This document shows positions 61,520 to 64,000 of a DNA stretch of 64,000 nucleotides, one piece after another (the first letter of the stretch is position 1; each line of letters opens with the position of its first letter). Both the position numbers and the translations under genes were made by a program. The DNA comes from Heterotrichella gracilis (lineage: Eukaryota; Sar; Xanthophyceae; Tribonematales; Xanthonemataceae): contig JAULBX010031924.1 of assembly GCA_032358255.1 (NCBI GenBank), positions 62,001 to 126,000 of the forward strand. Reading direction: 5' to 3'. Below the pieces are notes generated by a model. The model was not told the DNA's origin, did not search any database, and worked only from the letters and a program-made list of their open reading frames with translations.

Positions 61520-62414
61520 CCAGCAGCCATGCAGCTTGGGGGCTGTGCGGGGAAGCGGGGAGGCTGTGAGGCGCTAGAGATGGCATTGTCAATGCTGCTG
61601 GAGGCGTGAGTAACACGAGCTGGCGCTGTTCAAATGGTTTTGCACCACAATACTGCAAGCTGCTGAGCACTGTGAACAGATAAATGTGAGTCTGGGTACT
61701 GTGGGTTGAAGGACCAGCTGTAACAGATTATTATTTCATCAAAAGCGGAGAAATTGGTGCAAACTATGAAGGCCGAATGATAACCATTCATCCCTTTGTT
61801 GGTAGACATCCGCTCCCAGGGAGCAGCGTACAACCAGGGCTTGAATCAGCGGTAATGTAACAGTTAGTTACTAGCAGGTTCAATTCCTAATCTTAAAAAG
61901 TAATCGAGTGTCAAATAAAGTGACAGTGTGGCGTTATTTGACACTCGTTTTACTGTGCTATGATAGATGCAGCCCAAAAAATGCGGAGAAATATCTACAA
62001 ACAGGAATGCACCAAATCACTACGTGTATGTTGCAGGTAAGACATAGCTATAGACACTAATAGCTGCTGCTGTTTACAAGCAGTGCCACTCAAGAGTGAG
62101 ATGTGATAGTAATACTATTGTGCGCTGAGACTGAAAATATTAAAACGCACACAGCGGTACTATGTTTAGTCAGCCTGTCCGATCCAGTCTGACTCTTCAT
62201 TTGGCTCTTGGAAAAACTCTCGATGTGATTTATAAATTTAATTACCTCTTTGAAGAAAGCTGAGACTGATTGGGACATGAGCGAGTACTAGCCTAGCACG
62301 GTCTAAGAGCCAATTGGACACAAGTGCAAGTACAGTTGTCCCAATGGGCCACGTGTTGAACATAAAATGCCAACCGTTGGCAAGTGTCTGATGCACAATG
62401 CAATCAGTGATGGG
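61520..62414. other. Convergent 3' flanks of BIG and the membrane protein gene
   Basis: No supported gene. TGTAA signals occur at 61719-61723 and 61856-61860 after the BIG stop. A long perfect inverted repeat lies at 61905-61947. Confidence 0.5.
61905..61947. repeat. Perfect 14-bp inverted repeat
   Basis: CGAGTGTCAAATAA (61905-61918) and its exact complement (61934-61947) flank a 15-base loop. It may be an RNA hairpin past the BIG 3' end, or the footprint of a small inverted-repeat element. Confidence 0.85.
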
Positions 62415-63656
62415 CTACAGATTCGTACCCATGCAGTGAACCCCATAGACGAAGCAAATCACCCAGAAAAAGAAGCGATCTGCTAGAATTCCTGCTTCAC
62501 TAGACTGCGGAAAATTGAAGACTTGGTCCAGGCCTCCCTTCCACACCACTGGAGCCAAGACTGCAATGTGGGCAATGGATATGAGGGGCAATGCAAAACC
62601 CAAATCTGGCAACCTCTTGCGATGTGCAAAGAAAGACTCCTTAGCAAAGAAGATCTTAGTGGCATGAGGATGAGCATTCCCTGCCCCAATGACCTGCCAC
62701 TCGAATGCCACCTGAACACTGACGTTGGTTGTGCCAAATGCACCGTTCAAAGAGCTAGCAGGGTACAAGATGCACAGCAACCCCGTTTGGACTGACATTA
62801 GGGCAACTAACCATCTCCATATGGTGTGAGACCAAGTCAAGGGCTGCAAAGCGGCGGGGGGCCCTGCAAGGGGGCATTCAATGAGTCAGATCTGAAAGGA
62901 CCTGTCCTATAATGCACAGCATAACTCAGCCAAACCTAACACCTAACCTTTGGTTGGCAATGCTGTGTGTATGCACGGGCTGGAGGTGAGTCGTGTATAC
63001 ATGCATGCAGGAGTATAGGCCAAATCCGAACCATGAACATGAGCGCTCCAGCAGAGCTGCGTGCCATGCCCCAGTGGGCTGAGAGGGTGCCACTCTGATA
63101 CTATCAGAAAAACATAGTTTGACCTATTAGGAGGAGCAAAATGTGACCTTAACAACGGGTGTTGGGGCGCTTGATGCCTATTCAATTCAAATCATCAGTG
63201 CATGCCTTGAACACCCCTCAGGCTGGCATTGATTTCAATGTGAAATGCATGTCCTCCCCGCCACTCTCCTGATCCCAACCGTTCAAGGGGTGACCCCTGG
63301 CCTTGATTGGAATGTGAAATGCATGACCTCCCTGCCACTCTCCTAATCCCACCTGTCACAGGGCCAGCTTTCCAACCCATGCCCGGGATGGTGAGGAGAC
63401 AGGCGCTTTGGACCACAAAGAGCGACCCAAACACAAGGAGTCCGAACAGCAGTCTTGCTGACCGCCAGGCTGTGGTCATGCCAATATTCCAAGCGTGCAG
63501 CTCAAGTGCCAGACCCCCGAAACCCAGGAGGTGGAGGTGCGCTCTCCACAGCACAGCTGCAGCATATCCATTGCGGCAATCATTCTGCGCGGTTGAAAAA
63601 AGTTACAAAATAATGTTAAGTTATAGTTTAACATTTGTAAGTCTTACTTTGACCAT
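62415..63656 (-). CDS. Small four-helix membrane protein of unknown function
   Basis: Three exons (63656-63648, 63584-63353, 62863-62415) close to 229 residues; the first exon is only nine bases (MVK). I do not recognise the family. Four hydrophobic segments are visible: about ARLLFGLLVFGSLFVVQSA, IWRWLVALMSVQTGLLCIL, FALPLISIAHIAVLAPVVW and RFFFWVICFVYGVHCMG. A longer polar loop between the second and third holds WQVIGAGNAHPH and a basic FFAHRKRLPDL. The gene converges on BIG. The start is the weakest part of the model: the tiny first exon has a good GTAAGA donor and a 63-base intron, but a longer 5' exon beyond the ATG cannot be excluded. Confidence 0.6.
63227..63370 (-). repeat. Duplicated exon 2 donor region of the membrane protein gene
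   Basis: About 68 bases at the exon 2 end and donor (63301-63368) have a second copy at 63227-63294, offset 74. Both share AATGTGAAATGCATG and GCCACTCTCCT blocks. Confidence 0.88.
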
Positions 63657-63865
63657 GACAGTGGTGGTGCGTGAGTGCAATAAAAGTAATGACTGACCAG
63701 CCACCCCCCTACAAGGTGGAAACCGTCTCAGTCAAGGCTCCAAACTAGTTGGCCCAGAGGAACATATACTGCTTAGTAGCTAGGTACAAATCGTGCGGGT
63801 CCTGCACAGGCTTGAACTGGCTTCACATGGTAAATTACAAGATATATACTTACTTAGCCCTACAC

Positions 63866-64000
63866 CTATGCATAAATAAGGCAGCTTTGCATTACATTTA
63901 CTTTCCTTTTCCCATTTTCTTTTTTAATTGTCAGGTACTTGATCAAGTCTTTAGGCAACACAACATCACGCAGCCCCTCACCACTAATTTTGCGCAGCCT
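63866..64000 (-). CDS. Possible 3'-terminal exon of a gene crossing the right edge
   Basis: An open frame of 44 codons enters from the right edge on the minus strand and stops at 63866. It is lysine-rich (GLRDVVLPKDLIKYLTIKK is its clearest part), unlike the surrounding non-coding sequence. I do not recognise it, and the true coding end could be earlier if a splice site intervenes. Confidence 0.3.
   Translation of the reverse strand, partial: RLRKISGEGLRDVVLPKDLIKYLTIKKENGKRKVNVMQSCLIYA

Overview
The window is nuclear DNA of a green plant-lineage organism, most likely a chlorophyte microalga. The evidence is intron-dense genes with GT-AG (and two GC-AG) introns, GC-rich exons, chloroplast-targeted photosynthesis proteins (a PsbY polyprotein and a RAF2/pterin-dehydratase-like Rubisco factor), plant-type relatives (HUA2-like, URT1-like, plant-type cytidine deaminase, BIG ARF-GEF), and many short TTTAGGG-type telomere-like tracts inside introns. 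Exon models were built by hand from reading frame, splice sites and homology remembered from known families. Every multi-exon model given below closes in frame.

Layout, left to right: a kelch-repeat protein (+, 755-4556); an LMBD2-type membrane protein (+, 5856-11398); a gene-poor stretch; a PsbY polyprotein with four PsbY units (-, 13331-14591); a RAF2/PCD-like plastid protein (-, 15403-16503); an EXD3/Mut7-type exonuclease with a Mut7-C domain (+, 17524-21124); an IQ-motif protein related to animal MFI/C11orf65 (-, 21601-23777); a HUA2-like Tudor/AT-hook/CID protein (+, 24593-31688); a 3.9-kb gene-poor stretch; a URT1-like terminal uridylyltransferase (-, 35565-41182); a cytidine deaminase (+, 41857-44779); spermidine synthase (+, 45505-47474); a small LYR/FMC1-like protein (+, 48350-48777) whose last 20 bases overlap the first codons of a 29-exon BIG-type ARF-GEF (+, 48758-61519); a small four-helix membrane protein (-, 62415-63656); and the 3' end of a gene running off the right edge.

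The genes do not form one pathway. Themes are RNA metabolism (exonuclease, uridylyltransferase, CID protein), plastid function (PsbY, RAF2-like), nucleoside and polyamine metabolism, and membrane traffic (BIG, LMBD2).

The most unusual property lies in the introns. At least a dozen splice junctions or gene ends have a decayed second copy 57-213 bp away. In five of these cases a CCCTAAA/TTTAGGG tract lies between or directly beside the two copies. Telomere-like tracts recur within about 90 bp of splice sites, mostly C-rich in the sense orientation before acceptors, where they could supply a branch point and pyrimidine tract. The four-unit PsbY precursor and the overlapping LYR/BIG gene pair are the other strongest leads.
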